Translations under genes and position numbers: made by a program
The notes under the pieces: model-generated
What the model saw: the letters and a program-made list of their open reading frames with translations, nothing else
Databases searched by the model: none
What the model was told of the DNA's origin: nothing
NCBI GenBank assembly: GCA_951394045.1
Contig: OX595993.1
Span: 1,550,001-1,614,000, forward strand
Source: Nitzschia sp. DOCU1
Taxonomy: Eukaryota > Bacillariophyta > Bacillariophyceae > Bacillariales > Bacillariaceae
Length of the DNA: 64,000 bases
Direction: 5' to 3'
In this document: one piece after another, positions 40,025-51,302 of the stretch
Layout of the letters: every line of letters starts with the position of its first letter
Numbering within the stretch: the first letter of the stretch is position 1

Positions 40025-43000
40025 CTACTTGCGAAGCGAGTCGTTCATGATCGACTTGACAGGAGCACCAGAAGAAGTGTCAACCTGGCGGTCGAATGCC
40101 GGGTCAAAGGCAAGGTCATCAGTGTCCTCGCCAAGGCTCGACAAGTAGCGGCGGATAGCCTTCTCAGTCTCCATAACAGCGAAGGTGACGAACATGAAGA
40201 TAACAACAATGACCCATTGCCACCAGTCCATGGGTGCCATCTCGAAGACCACTTCATTCAGACCAGGAGTGTAGGTAATCAAAAGCTGCAGGGAAGTCAT
40301 GATGGCAATCGAGTACCAGACGAGCGGGTTACCGGTCAAGAGACGGGGATGGAAAGCAGAGTTGTAGCTGAAGCGAGCACTCATTGTGATGGCACAGGCT
40401 CCGAAGCTCAGAGTGTTGAGAGCCTGCGAGCGTTGTTCTGGAAGGGTGTAATCGTTTTGGACCATGAAAACACTTCCGACGGTGATAGCAATAAGGACAA
40501 TACTTCCAAGGGCGATTCGAAGAAGCAAGAATCGGCCAATCAAGCGCTTTCCGAGGCGGCGAGGAGGGAGCAACATGATACCATCTTCAGCGGGTTCGAC
40601 AGCCGCAACGAATCCAAGAGTAACAGCACAGATCAAGTTGCAGTACAAGACTTGAACGGGAGTCAAAGGGGACTGGGGCAATCCCAGGATGATACCGAAA
40701 AGAACACTGAGACCTTGAGCATTGTTGATGGGAGTGTTGATCAACAAGACCTTTCGCAAGTTATCCCAAACCGTTCGGCCTTCCTTGACAGCGTAGACAA
40801 TGGTGGCGAAGTTGTCGTCGGCAAGGATCATCTCGGAGGCTTCACGAGCAACATCAGTACCTTCCTTGCCCATGGCCACACCCATATCAGCAGCCTTCAA
40901 AGCAGGAGCATCGTTGACACCATCTCCGGTCATGGAGCAGATCTGGCCCTCCGCTTGAAGAGCCTTCACAATTTGAATCTTATTCTGAGGAGAAGCACGA
41001 GCAAAGATGTTGTACTTCATGACGGCCTTGCGCATTTCCTCTGGGGTCATGTTATCAAGCTCAGGTCCAGTGATAGCATCGTTGTAGATTTCGTCAACCA
41101 ATCCCAACTGGTCTCCAATAGCACGAGCGGTGTCCTTGTGGTCTCCGGTGATCATCGCAACTCGGACTCCAGCACTGTGGGCTTCAGCAATAGCCGAGAC
41201 ACATTCTGGGCGAGGGGGATCCATGATGGCACAAAGGCCGACGATGGTCAACCAAGGCTCGTCACGACCATTCACAAACTCAGGCTTGAGTTGGTCTCCT
41301 TGCTTGACATCGCTCTTCTTCACAGTGCCGCGGCAGAGAGCCAAGACTCGAAGTCCGTGCGAAGAAAGAATGGCAATCTGCTCGGTCCAGTAGTCAAGAT
41401 TGATGGGTTCCTTGTTGTCTTCTCCAAGCATACCAGCCTTGGCTTGGTGAGAGCAGACCTTGATCATACGGTCGGGGGCTCCCTTGGCATGGACGACGTA
41501 TTCATCAGCACCAACCGATGTGCCATCGTTCTCAGGAGAAGCCTCGTGGACGGTGGCCATGAACTTGTATTCGGAGCTGAAGGGGACTTCGGCAATGACG
41601 GGGGCGTTGGCCTTCATGGCAGTGACGTCGACATCAACAAAATACGAAGCACGAAGAATAGAAAGTTCGGTCGGGTTTCCAATCTCTCCTTCACGAGTTC
41701 CGTCCTTGCCCAAAACGCACTTGGAGCATAGAACACCACCAGCCAAAGCTTGACGAACGAATGGCAAGCTGGGCGACTCCCCAGCACCGACAGGAGTTGC
41801 ATCGGAGGACACGGGAGCAGCACCAGTAGGTTCGGGAAGGTCTTCAACCAAACCGTCGTCCTTGGCTCCACGGTAGGACTGCTCTCCGTGCATCGAGAAT
41901 CCAAAGGCGCGCTTTCCGCCATGGTGGGCACTGGGTCCCGAATGGATAACCTCAGCGGTGGACTTGCCCTTGGCGCTTTCAGCGCGGGTGGCCATATAGC
42001 TGTCATCGCGGACAAAGTTTTGGGAGGTGCGGGTCTTGTTGTCGACATCGTTCTTGTAATGGGCATTGGAGGTAACAAAGGCAACGAGAGACATTTCGTT
42101 CTTGGTCAAGGTTCCAGTCTTATCAGAGCAGATGACGGTGACGGAGCCAAGAGTCTCAACTGCCGGCAGCTTTCGGATAATGGCGTTCTGCTTGGCCATT
42201 TTGGCAACACTCCAGGAGTAGGTCATGGTAACGATGGCATCAAGACCCTCGGGGATCATAGCCACGGCGCAAGTAAGGGCTATAGTCAAGGCGTCAAGTG
42301 CACTGGCATCGAGCTTGAAGAAGGCAACGAGCCAAGTAGTGAGGGCAACAACACCGATAAACGAAGCCAAGACTTTCGCAATGAAAGCGATTTGCTCAAG
42401 GACAGCAGTCTTCTTCTCCTCAACCTTGTTAACAAGGGTGTTGATTGTACCAATCTCAGTGTTGTCTCCAGTAGAAACGACCAAACCAATACCGTATCCT
42501 TGGCTGACCAAAGTAGCGGAAAAGCACATGTTCTTTCGGTCACCCAAAGGTGTTTGCTTGGGATTACCAGTTTTGGAGACGATGGGGTCGACAATCTTGT
42601 CAATCGGGACGGACTCTCCGGTAAGCGCAGCTTCTTGGCATGCCAAGTTGTTCACTTCGAACAGACGGATATCACCTGGAACACGATCTCCAGTTTGCAA
42701 AATGACAACGTCTCCAGGAACAATGTCGACACCGGCAACCTTTTGTTCTTTTCCGTCACGAATCAAAACAGCATCGCTAGAAAGCATGCTCTTAAGCGCC
42801 TCGGCAGCCTTTTCGGCAGAGCCTTCTTGCAAAACACCGATGGCAGTGTTGAGTCTGAAATTGGCAAGAATCGAAAGTTAGCAACCGATGAAGGAAACGG
42901 GGAGAGCCGGTCACTGATTGATCAACTTACGTCACGACAAAGGTGATCAAACCAACCTCGATGAAGTTGGTGACACGGTTTTCTCCATCGGAAATGATAC

Positions 43001-43280
43001 CCTTGATCAAAGACACTACAGCTACGAAGACCAAGATACCGACCAACACATTGTACAACTGGGCCCAAATGCGTTGAAACAAAGTCTTTTTCTCCTTCTC
43101 AGAAAGCTGGTTAGGCCCGTATTGCTCCAACCGGGCCTTGGCCTCGGCAGTTGTCAAACCAGTCTTGCGGATGTCGGCACCAAGTCCCAAGAGCCCAGCG
43201 GCCTCTTCCTTGGTGATAGCATGCCAGTTCGGCACATTGGCCTTGCGTTCAGATCCTTTCTCTACGTCAGGCTTGCACAT
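40025..43280 (-). CDS. P2-type cation-transporting ATPase
   Basis: Two exons: 42931-43280, then 40025-42854, with a 76-bp phase-2 intron; 1059 residues from [13 protein letters not shown]. The N-terminal cation-ATPase domain ([14 protein letters not shown]) precedes M1-M2. The actuator loop has LTGES, the phosphorylation site is [14 protein letters not shown], nucleotide and hinge motifs include [18 protein letters not shown] and [13 protein letters not shown], and a C-terminal group of membrane helices follows. The M4 motif is [14 protein letters not shown], where Ca2+ pumps have PEGLP. Motif set and length fit P2 (IIA/IID-like) Ca2+ or Na+/K+ pumps; the ion cannot be fixed from motifs. Residues about 390-450 form a Ser/Gly-rich insertion in the nucleotide-binding domain. 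Two long antisense frames over this gene (to 41731 and 42946) are codon-bias shadows. Confidence 0.92.
42855..42930 (-). other. Intron in the P-type ATPase gene
   Basis: 76 bp, GTAAGT to TTTCAG, phase 2; splicing gives [17 protein letters not shown] across M2. Confidence 0.9.
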
Positions 43281-44401
43281 CTTGACGAGTTACCAATTGG
43301 TTGACTGTCAAGTCAAAATTATGAGCTCCTCACTGTCGGAACGAAAAATTTGGTCGAAGGAAGAAAGCAAAGGATACCTTTCCGCTTGACGTTGACCACG
43401 TACGCATCAATGCAACGGGACGACCACATGATGACACGAATGAGGCACCGCAGCATTTTCTGCAGAAAGGTTTTTGACCTATCAGAAAGGATTTCTTAGC
43501 AGTGGGTGTCTCCTTTCCGATCGAGATCGTTATGCTCTTGTCGGAAAGGACGAATGGTTGGCCAAAAGGTGCAAGGCAATGCGGAAACAAAGACGTAATC
43601 AGCGGATAGTTTCCCAATTGAAGAAAGTTGCATAGGAAGGGCATAGTTATCGCCCTCGCAGCCATCCGGTACTCGAGGGATAGGAAAAGTTGACTCGGTG
43701 CAACTTGATTGGGGATGGGTGACAACGAAATCCGGGACTCATACTTCAATCCCATAATAAAGTCCTTGACTTTCTCTCGGAACGCCACCAAGTTCCAGTC
43801 TTTGGTAGAACAAAAAAACGAAACGTAATTGTTGTAGCTTTCCGGCCGGGAGAAACACACGTCATGCATGCGTATGGAAAGGTTTCATTCGACTTTCCCT
43901 TATGACGAGGCCTTCCGCGGAAGAGGCTGTAAGGGCCCATACCGGTAGCTACCTGCTCTGTTGACGCACTTCATTGTGCATAGGCTGGCTTCTGGAATCT
44001 GCGATGGGCCTTTGAGTTCGCAGGATGACGTAGAGTATCGTCATGACTTCTTTGTCACCGAGCAGATGGTCGCGATGACGTACTCTTGGGAGAATAAGTA
44101 TGTTGATAGCTAAAGGATAATCACGAAGGATACATACGTACGTATGATTCCCACCGCCCACAGGGACCAAAACAAAGAGAAACTGTGGGACGATGGCGCC
44201 GCGGCGGCTCAACCTTTGTCATCATGGAGTAAACGACCAACTTATCATAGTCTACCATGATTGGCGTCGCAAAATCTGTTAGAAGGTTTGTTTGATCTCT
44301 GCTATCTCTGTACAAGTTTTGGAGTCCAGAACCAAGCAGCGTAAAACAATCTTCTTTACATGTGCTTCATCTGATCGCGCCGGGAATTCTGGGCAAGATA
44401 A
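43281..44401. other. Palindrome-rich divergent intergenic region
   Basis: 1.1 kb between the ATPase and the zinc-ribbon-like gene. It has a 10-bp perfect inverted repeat (43511-43520 with 43541-43550), a 12-bp palindrome CTTCCGCGGAAG (43912-43923), TACCGGTA (43940-43947) and a 14-bp palindrome CATACGTACGTATG (44133-44146). No gene supported. Confidence 0.65.
43511..43550. promoter_or_regulatory. Inverted repeat upstream of the P-type ATPase
   Basis: TCCTTTCCGA and TCGGAAAGGA are perfect complements separated by 20 bp, about 230 bp upstream of the ATPase start codon. Candidate protein-binding or hairpin element; function is inference. Confidence 0.5.
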
Positions 44402-45676
44402 ATGAGGCACAGCAGGACTGCCGCCATGGCACTGGCATCTTGGTATGCCAGAGATCCGATATTGTTGGAGAGATCCTTTCAGCATTTGACTCCAGCTTCA
44501 CTGGCGTTACTGAGGGACGGTATTCGGGATATTGACGCGTCTGAAGCAGTTGAATCGCTCCCAGCCGAAAGTGTTTCTTCAACCTACCGTGTTCTGGCAC
44601 AAGCGGCACTTCGTCGACTGGCACACAAGCAACTCGACAAATACGCGTCGGTCGCTGCACCCGAGGAAGTAGAAGCTGCTCTCAAGTATCACACGCTTCC
44701 CTCGGCCTTGCAAGCAAATTTGTTGGACAAATATGGTGGTTCGTCGTCGCCTCCAATGACATGGTGGGATGCTTTGGAGCGGCTTCGGGAGATTGCAGGC
44801 GACGACCTCAGTCATCTATGGAGCCTCATTCTTGATCATCCCATGACGGCCTACGTTCCGATGCAGTGTCAGAAGTGTGGGCATGAAGTACCGGATTGTT
44901 TTACCAACGAGGACGACAGCAGCCTTGGGCTATCCGAAATGGAACCAGATGACAGTCAGAACGAAGTTCTAGAAATTCGAGGTGGCTGGTTTCGGGGATG
45001 CCCGAGACGGGCCGTAATATTGAAATTGGACTGCCCCAAGTGTCATTGTGTCACTCAATGGTACCGCTCCAGCCACATTAAGATCATTCTGAATCCAAAC
45101 CGATGGGGACGGCTTTGTGGCGAGCAGGAGGATCTGCGACTGGCCCTTGCCAGTTATTTAGGGATTCAAGTGCGTACGTGCGTACCACTCGACTGGGACC
45201 ATATCTGGAGCGAGTTTCAAGCAAAGCAAGCGGGAGGGGAAGCTGGGATGGCAGAGTGGTGCGTCCAAGATGACAGCGCCAGAAACTTTGCTGCTCGTCT
45301 AGACGAAGGCATTGGAACTTGGACTGGTGTCGTTGGAATCCACCCGGATCCTAATCTCTGCCAAGACTTGACGAACGAATATCTCAGCACTTGTGGCACT
45401 TTTACAGCAGATACAGCCAACGGGAATACGAATTTCGGCGAAGGCAGCAGTAGCTGCGAAGTCGCAGGTCGTGCTGATCTATGCTTTTCCACCAAGATGC
45501 CGCAATACCGAAAGGTGGTGGGCGACGCCCGAAAGGATGAAACAGGGAGCAAGACGCAAGCAAAGACTGTAATGGGAAACCTCCTTGAGCAAGCGGGACT
45601 GTCATCAAACGACATCACAACCGAGTTGCGGCGCGCTGCCTCGGAGAACGGTTCAAAGAGTTGGTGGCAAGTTTGA
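44402..45676 (+). CDS. Unknown protein with a zinc-ribbon-like Cys set
   Basis: Intact single exon of 424 residues from an ATG (a second in-frame ATG at 44426 is possible). I do not recognise the family. Residues 1-140 are helical, with a Leu-rich start (HLTPASLALLRDGIRD) and an ALERLREIAGDDLSHLW segment. Two CxxC pairs lie at Cys156/159 (CQKCGHEVPDC) and Cys211/214 (CPKCHC), a spacing that could bind one zinc as a ribbon. The intervening part has GGWFRGCPRRAVIL. The C-terminal half contains W/D-rich stretches (PLDWDHIWSEFQ, GTWTGVVGIHPDPNLC), and the end is SKSWWQV. No signal peptide or membrane segment. A nucleic-acid or protein-binding role is only a guess from the zinc-like pattern. Confidence 0.7.
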   Translation: MRHSRTAAMALASWYARDPILLERSFQHLTPASLALLRDGIRDIDASEAVESLPAESVSSTYRVLAQAALRRLAHKQLDKYASVAAPEEVEAALKYHTLPSALQANLLDKYGGSSSPPMTWWDALERLREIAGDDLSHLWSLILDHPMTAYVPMQCQKCGHEVPDCFTNEDDSSLGLSEMEPDDSQNEVLEIRGGWFRGCPRRAVILKLDCPKCHCVTQWYRSSHIKIILNPNRWGRLCGEQEDLRLALASYLGIQVRTCVPLDWDHIWSEFQAKQAGGEAGMAEWCVQDDSARNFAARLDEGIGTWTGVVGIHPDPNLCQDLTNEYLSTCGTFTADTANGNTNFGEGSSSCEVAGRADLCFSTKMPQYRKVVGDARKDETGSKTQAKTVMGNLLEQAGLSSNDITTELRRAASENGSKSWWQV

Positions 45677-46170
45677 GTTTTGCTGGCGAAACCGAGTCAT
45701 AGATCACTCAACCACCGTGACTCGGCAAAGTTAATGTCAGGCCCAGCGATAAACTACAAGATGGGACAGCGGACGAAAATCAACGCCCAGAAGACGGGAC
45801 CTGTAGCACCACCCTAAAAGGTAGTGCTGCAACGGATGCCATTAGGAGTAAGTCGCCGGGAACGACCGACAAAGCACAAACATCAAGCGCCCAGTACCAT
45901 TTCTATGCTTTGCAAGACGGGGACGAAGGAACGCCTACCCCCTGGAGATCATGCACAGCTGCTGACTGCTCTACTCTAGCTATCGTACGTTATCGTTCCA
46001 ACGACTTGGCGAGATGACTCCTCGCGATCGTCAAGGTAGCTACCGCTACTAACTGGATAGCGCGCACTCGTCGCTGCTTCAATAGTAGATGGTACCGATA
46101 GTAGACGCTGCTGCCGACCAAAGTCTTGGTCGAATAGCAGTACAGTTTGTTATCTGACAGCACTACCAGT
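45677..46170. other. Spacer before the 1283-bp array
   Basis: No gene. It ends in unique sequence directly abutting the first repeat unit at an AGG. Confidence 0.6.
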
Positions 46171-46176
46171 AGGACT

Positions 46177-47445
46177 GTCGGAATTGTATACACGACTTCA
46201 TTAGTCATACAAGTCCATTATACAGAAAGTGTATATTTTTCCGCACTACCCGGCAGTAGTATGCCACGTTATTTGCACGGTGGGATGCCGCCACCGTGGG
46301 TACGTTCGGAAATTTATACATCAATTTGTCCGAGCTGTATAATTTTCTGCCCCCACACGAGTAGCAATCGATCGTACGCGAGTAGCAGTTGATTGTACCT
46401 GTCGACTTGTTTAATGGCAGTCGTTCAGGGAGCATCAACTCTATTGTAAGTCTACACTTGGACGGCGACAATGGAACCGAGCTCTGTGCTTGCACCCATT
46501 GTGAATTTTGTGTCAGGTTGCCGCCAAGGCACCTGAAAAAGAGCAAATAGGACAGTGCTGGGTGTCTCTCATAGTAGGAGTCCTAGACAATATCATAGTT
46601 GGTGCCCCCGTATGCTAAAGTAGGGCTACCTGTATTGAATTTAAACTAACTTTGTCTGCTACTAGGGATCATAATACTACCTTACCAATGAGTTCAATGA
46701 AAGAGTGGTGGGGGGCGACAGCTTTGTAGAGGTAGCAACCAACTATGAAGTGTAGTTGTTGTTCAGCGCCGGCGGCTTTATAAAAGAAGTGACAGTGATT
46801 CAAAGTTGATTGTCGCATTCTTTGCATCCTCTCAAAAGAACAAACAAATCAGTGGTGGGGCGGCAGCGGCTTCGTAGAGGTAGTGACCAATAATGAAGTG
46901 TAGTGTAGTGTAGTGTAGTGTAGTGTAGACCAATTTGAAGTTGATTGTGGCGTTCGTTGAAAGGAAACAAAATGACGCATGAGTTGAGTAGCAGCGGCGG
47001 CGATGGCAGCATCATTGTAGGAGTATATCCGTAGCAAAGGCCACAACATGCCATTCGTAGTGATGCTGGCTGGTGAGCAGGTTGTCAAGTTTAAATGAGG
47101 ATGTTAGTAAAGTGCATAAATTAAAATACTTGCTCCACAATCGAATGCGTTTACCTTGGTAACATTGAAGTAGTAATTGAATAACTACTAGCAATCGAAT
47201 AATAATGCTGCTGCGACCACTGTATAGCGCGAATCAAGGACTTTATACCCATACAGCAGTGGTAGGAGTGCAGCATTAGTACTCCAGGATTACTTGCAAA
47301 TGAAGGTTTAAAAGTGAATGGCTTTTTTGTGTTGCGCCATTGTCATCTCCCGATGCTCGATGTACGGTCGCATTGGTCACATCCTTCAGTCATGAGTATT
47401 GAGTCTTGTTATACACAGTGTGCACCATGTGTATAATTTTCCGAC
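46177..47445. mobile_element. Putative non-autonomous terminal-inverted-repeat element (one unit of the array)
   Basis: 1269 bp between the imperfect 17-bp inverted ends of the first unit, repeated at +1283, +2566 and +3849. No transposase is encoded and no clear target-site duplication flanks the array, so the mobile-element reading is inference from the ends. Confidence 0.45.
46898..46928. repeat. GTGTA pentanucleotide microsatellite inside the unit
   Basis: About six GTGTA copies, present with the same copy number in all four units (again at +1283, +2566, +3849). Confidence 0.85.
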
Positions 47446-50400
47446 TCACTTTAAGGACTGTCGGAATTGTATACACGACTTCATTAGTCATACAAGTCCA
47501 TTATACAGAAAGTGTATATTTTTCCGCACTACCCGGCAGTAGTATGCCACGTTATTTGCACGGTGGGATGCCGCCACCGTGGGTACGTTCGGAAATTTAT
47601 ACATCAATTTGTCCGAGCTGTATAATTTTCTGCCCCCACACGAGTAGCAATCGATCGTACGCGAGTAGCAGTTGATTGTACCTGTCGACTTGTTTAATGG
47701 CAGTCGTTCAGGGAGCATCAACTCTATTGTAAGTCTACACTTGGACGGCGACAATGGAACCGAGCTCTGTGCTTGCACCCATTGTGAATTTTGTGTCAGG
47801 TTGCCGCCAAGGCACCTGAAAAAGAGCAAATAGGACAGTGCTGGGTGTCTCTCATAGTAGGAGTCCTAGACAATATCATAGTTGGTGCCCCCGTATGCTA
47901 AAGTAGGGCTACCTGTATTGAATTTAAACTAACTTTGTCTGCTACTAGGGATCATAATACTACCTTACCAATGAGTTCAATGAAAGAGTGGTGGGGGGCG
48001 ACAGCTTTGTAGAGGTAGCAACCAACTATGAAGTGTAGTTGTTGTTCAGCGCCGGCGGCTTTATAAAAGAAGTGACAGTGATTCAAAGTTGATTGTCGCA
48101 TTCTTTGCATCCTCTCAAAAGAACAAACAAATCAGTGGTGGGGCGGCAGCGGCTTCGTAGAGGTAGTGACCAATAATGAAGTGTAGTGTAGTGTAGTGTA
48201 GTGTAGTGTAGACCAATTTGAAGTTGATTGTGGCGTTCGTTGAAAGGAAACAAAATGACGCATGAGTTGAGTAGCAGCGGCGGCGATGGCAGCATCATTG
48301 TAGGAGTATATCCGTAGCAAAGGCCACAACATGCCATTCGTAGTGATGCTGGCTGGTGAGCAGGTTGTCAAGTTTAAATGAGGATGTTAGTAAAGTGCAT
48401 AAATTAAAATACTTGCTCCACAATCGAATGCGTTTACCTTGGTAACATTGAAGTAGTAATTGAATAACTACTAGCAATCGAATAATAATGCTGCTGCGAC
48501 CACTGTATAGCGCGAATCAAGGACTTTATACCCATACAGCAGTGGTAGGAGTGCAGCATTAGTACTCCAGGATTACTTGCAAATGAAGGTTTAAAAGTGA
48601 ATGGCTTTTTTGTGTTGCGCCATTGTCATCTCCCGATGCTCGATGTACGGTCGCATTGGTCACATCCTTCAGTCATGAGTATTGAGTCTTGTTATACACA
48701 GTGTGCACCATGTGTATAATTTTCCGACTCACTTTAAGGACTGTCGGAATTGTATACACGACTTCATTAGTCATACAAGTCCATTATACAGAAAGTGTAT
48801 ATTTTTCCGCACTACCCGGCAGTAGTATGCCACGTTATTTGCACGGTGGGATGCCGCCACCGTGGGTACGTTCGGAAATTTATACATCAATTTGTCCGAG
48901 CTGTATAATTTTCTGCCCCCACACGAGTAGCAATCGATCGTACGCGAGTAGCAGTTGATTGTACCTGTCGACTTGTTTAATGGCAGTCGTTCAGGGAGCA
49001 TCAACTCTATTGTAAGTCTACACTTGGACGGCGACAATGGAACCGAGCTCTGTGCTTGCACCCATTGTGAATTTTGTGTCAGGTTGCCGCCAAGGCACCT
49101 GAAAAAGAGCAAATAGGACAGTGCTGGGTGTCTCTCATAGTAGGAGTCCTAGACAATATCATAGTTGGTGCCCCCGTATGCTAAAGTAGGGCTACCTGTA
49201 TTGAATTTAAACTAACTTTGTCTGCTACTAGGGATCATAATACTACCTTACCAATGAGTTCAATGAAAGAGTGGTGGGGGGCGACAGCTTTGTAGAGGTA
49301 GCAACCAACTATGAAGTGTAGTTGTTGTTCAGCGCCGGCGGCTTTATAAAAGAAGTGACAGTGATTCAAAGTTGATTGTCGCATTCTTTGCATCCTCTCA
49401 AAAGAACAAACAAATCAGTGGTGGGGCGGCAGCGGCTTCGTAGAGGTAGTGACCAATAATGAAGTGTAGTGTAGTGTAGTGTAGTGTAGTGTAGACCAAT
49501 TTGAAGTTGATTGTGGCGTTCGTTGAAAGGAAACAAAATGACGCATGAGTTGAGTAGCAGCGGCGGCGATGGCAGCATCATTGTAGGAGTATATCCGTAG
49601 CAAAGGCCACAACATGCCATTCGTAGTGATGCTGGCTGGTGAGCAGGTTGTCAAGTTTAAATGAGGATGTTAGTAAAGTGCATAAATTAAAATACTTGCT
49701 CCACAATCGAATGCGTTTACCTTGGTAACATTGAAGTAGTAATTGAATAACTACTAGCAATCGAATAATAATGCTGCTGCGACCACTGTATAGCGCGAAT
49801 CAAGGACTTTATACCCATACAGCAGTGGTAGGAGTGCAGCATTAGTACTCCAGGATTACTTGCAAATGAAGGTTTAAAAGTGAATGGCTTTTTTGTGTTG
49901 CGCCATTGTCATCTCCCGATGCTCGATGTACGGTCGCATTGGTCACATCCTTCAGTCATGAGTATTGAGTCTTGTTATACACAGTGTGCACCATGTGTAT
50001 AATTTTCCGACTCACTTTAAGGACTGTCGGAATTGTATACACGACTTCATTAGTCATACAAGTCCATTATACAGAAAGTGTATATTTTTCCGCACTACCC
50101 GGCAGTAGTATGCCACGTTATTTGCACGGTGGGATGCCGCCACCGTGGGTACGTTCGGAAATTTATACATCAATTTGTCCGAGCTGTATAATTTTCTGCC
50201 CCCACACGAGTAGCAATCGATCGTACGCGAGTAGCAGTTGATTGTACCTGTCGACTTGTTTAATGGCAGTCGTTCAGGGAGCATCAACTCTATTGTAAGT
50301 CTACACTTGGACGGCGACAATGGAACCGAGCTCTGTGCTTGCACCCATTGTGAATTTTGTGTCAGGTTGCCGCCAAGGCACCTGAAAAAGAGCAAATAGG

Positions 50401-51302
50401 ACAGTGCTGGGTGTCTCTCATAGTAGGAGTCCTAGACAATATCATAGTTGGTGCCCCCGTATGCTAAAGTAGGGCTACCTGTATTGAATTTAAACTAACT
50501 TTGTCTGCTACTAGGGATCATAATACTACCTTACCAATGAGTTCAATGAAAGAGTGGTGGGGGGCGACAGCTTTGTAGAGGTAGCAACCAACTATGAAGT
50601 GTAGTTGTTGTTCAGCGCCGGCGGCTTTATAAAAGAAGTGACAGTGATTCAAAGTTGATTGTCGCATTCTTTGCATCCTCTCAAAAGAACAAACAAATCA
50701 GTGGTGGGGCGGCAGCGGCTTCGTAGAGGTAGTGACCAATAATGAAGTGTAGTGTAGTGTAGTGTAGTGTAGTGTAGACCAATTTGAAGTTGATTGTGGC
50801 GTTCGTTGAAAGGAAACAAAATGACGCATGAGTTGAGTAGCAGCGGCGGCGATGGCAGCATCATTGTAGGAGTATATCCGTAGCAAAGGCCACAACATGC
50901 CATTCGTAGTGATGCTGGCTGGTGAGCAGGTTGTCAAGTTTAAATGAGGATGTTAGTAAAGTGCATAAATTAAAATACTTGCTCCACAATCGAATGCGTT
51001 TACCTTGGTAACATTGAAGTAGTAATTGAATAACTACTAGCAATCGAATAATAATGCTGCTGCGACCACTGTATAGCGCGAATCAAGGACTTTATACCCA
51101 TACAGCAGTGGTAGGAGTGCAGCATTAGTACTCCAGGATTACTTGCAAATGAAGGTTTAAAAGTGAATGGCTTTTTTGTGTTGCGCCATTGTCATCTCCC
51201 GATGCTCGATGTACGGTCGCATTGGTCACATCCTTCAGTCATGAGTATTGAGTCTTGTTATACACAGTGTGCACCATGTGTATAATTTTCCGACTCACTT
51301 TA

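Larger units (their letters stand above)
46171..51302. repeat. Tandem array: four copies of a 1283-bp unit
   Basis: Units begin at 46171, 47454, 48737 and 50020 and look identical wherever I compared them, including all six small frames they contain. No unit has a convincing gene: the longest frame (113 residues, minus strand) has no ATG start and no recognisable motif. Each unit begins near GTCGGAATTGTATACAC and ends near GTGTATAATTTTCCGAC, which are inverted repeats matching at 14 of 17 positions. A perfect 9-bp hairpin (TTATACACA / TGTGTATAA) sits just inside the right end. The 14-bp spacer between copies, TCACTTTAAGGACT, combines the right flank (TCACTTTAAGG) and the left flank (AGGACT), fusing at a shared AGG. 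The element resembles a non-autonomous DNA transposon that was later tandemly amplified. Confidence 0.92.

Noticed and set aside
39995..42946. Two long open frames (578 and 398 codons) on the plus strand opposite the P-type ATPase
   Set aside because: They lie antisense to an unmistakable ATPase, show no known motif, and arise because the ATPase codon use avoids stops on the opposite strand.
43330..43869. 179-residue frame on the minus strand upstream of the ATPase
   Set aside because: It has no domain and covers the palindromes of the ATPase promoter region; composition looks random.
46205..46546. 113-residue frame on the minus strand in each 1283-bp unit
   Set aside because: It has no ATG start and no recognisable composition or motif. 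Its preservation is explained by the copies being nearly identical DNA.
46171..51302. CRISPR or centromere-like array
   Set aside because: Units are 1283 bp with no short repeat-spacer pattern, and four copies are too few to argue for a centromeric satellite.
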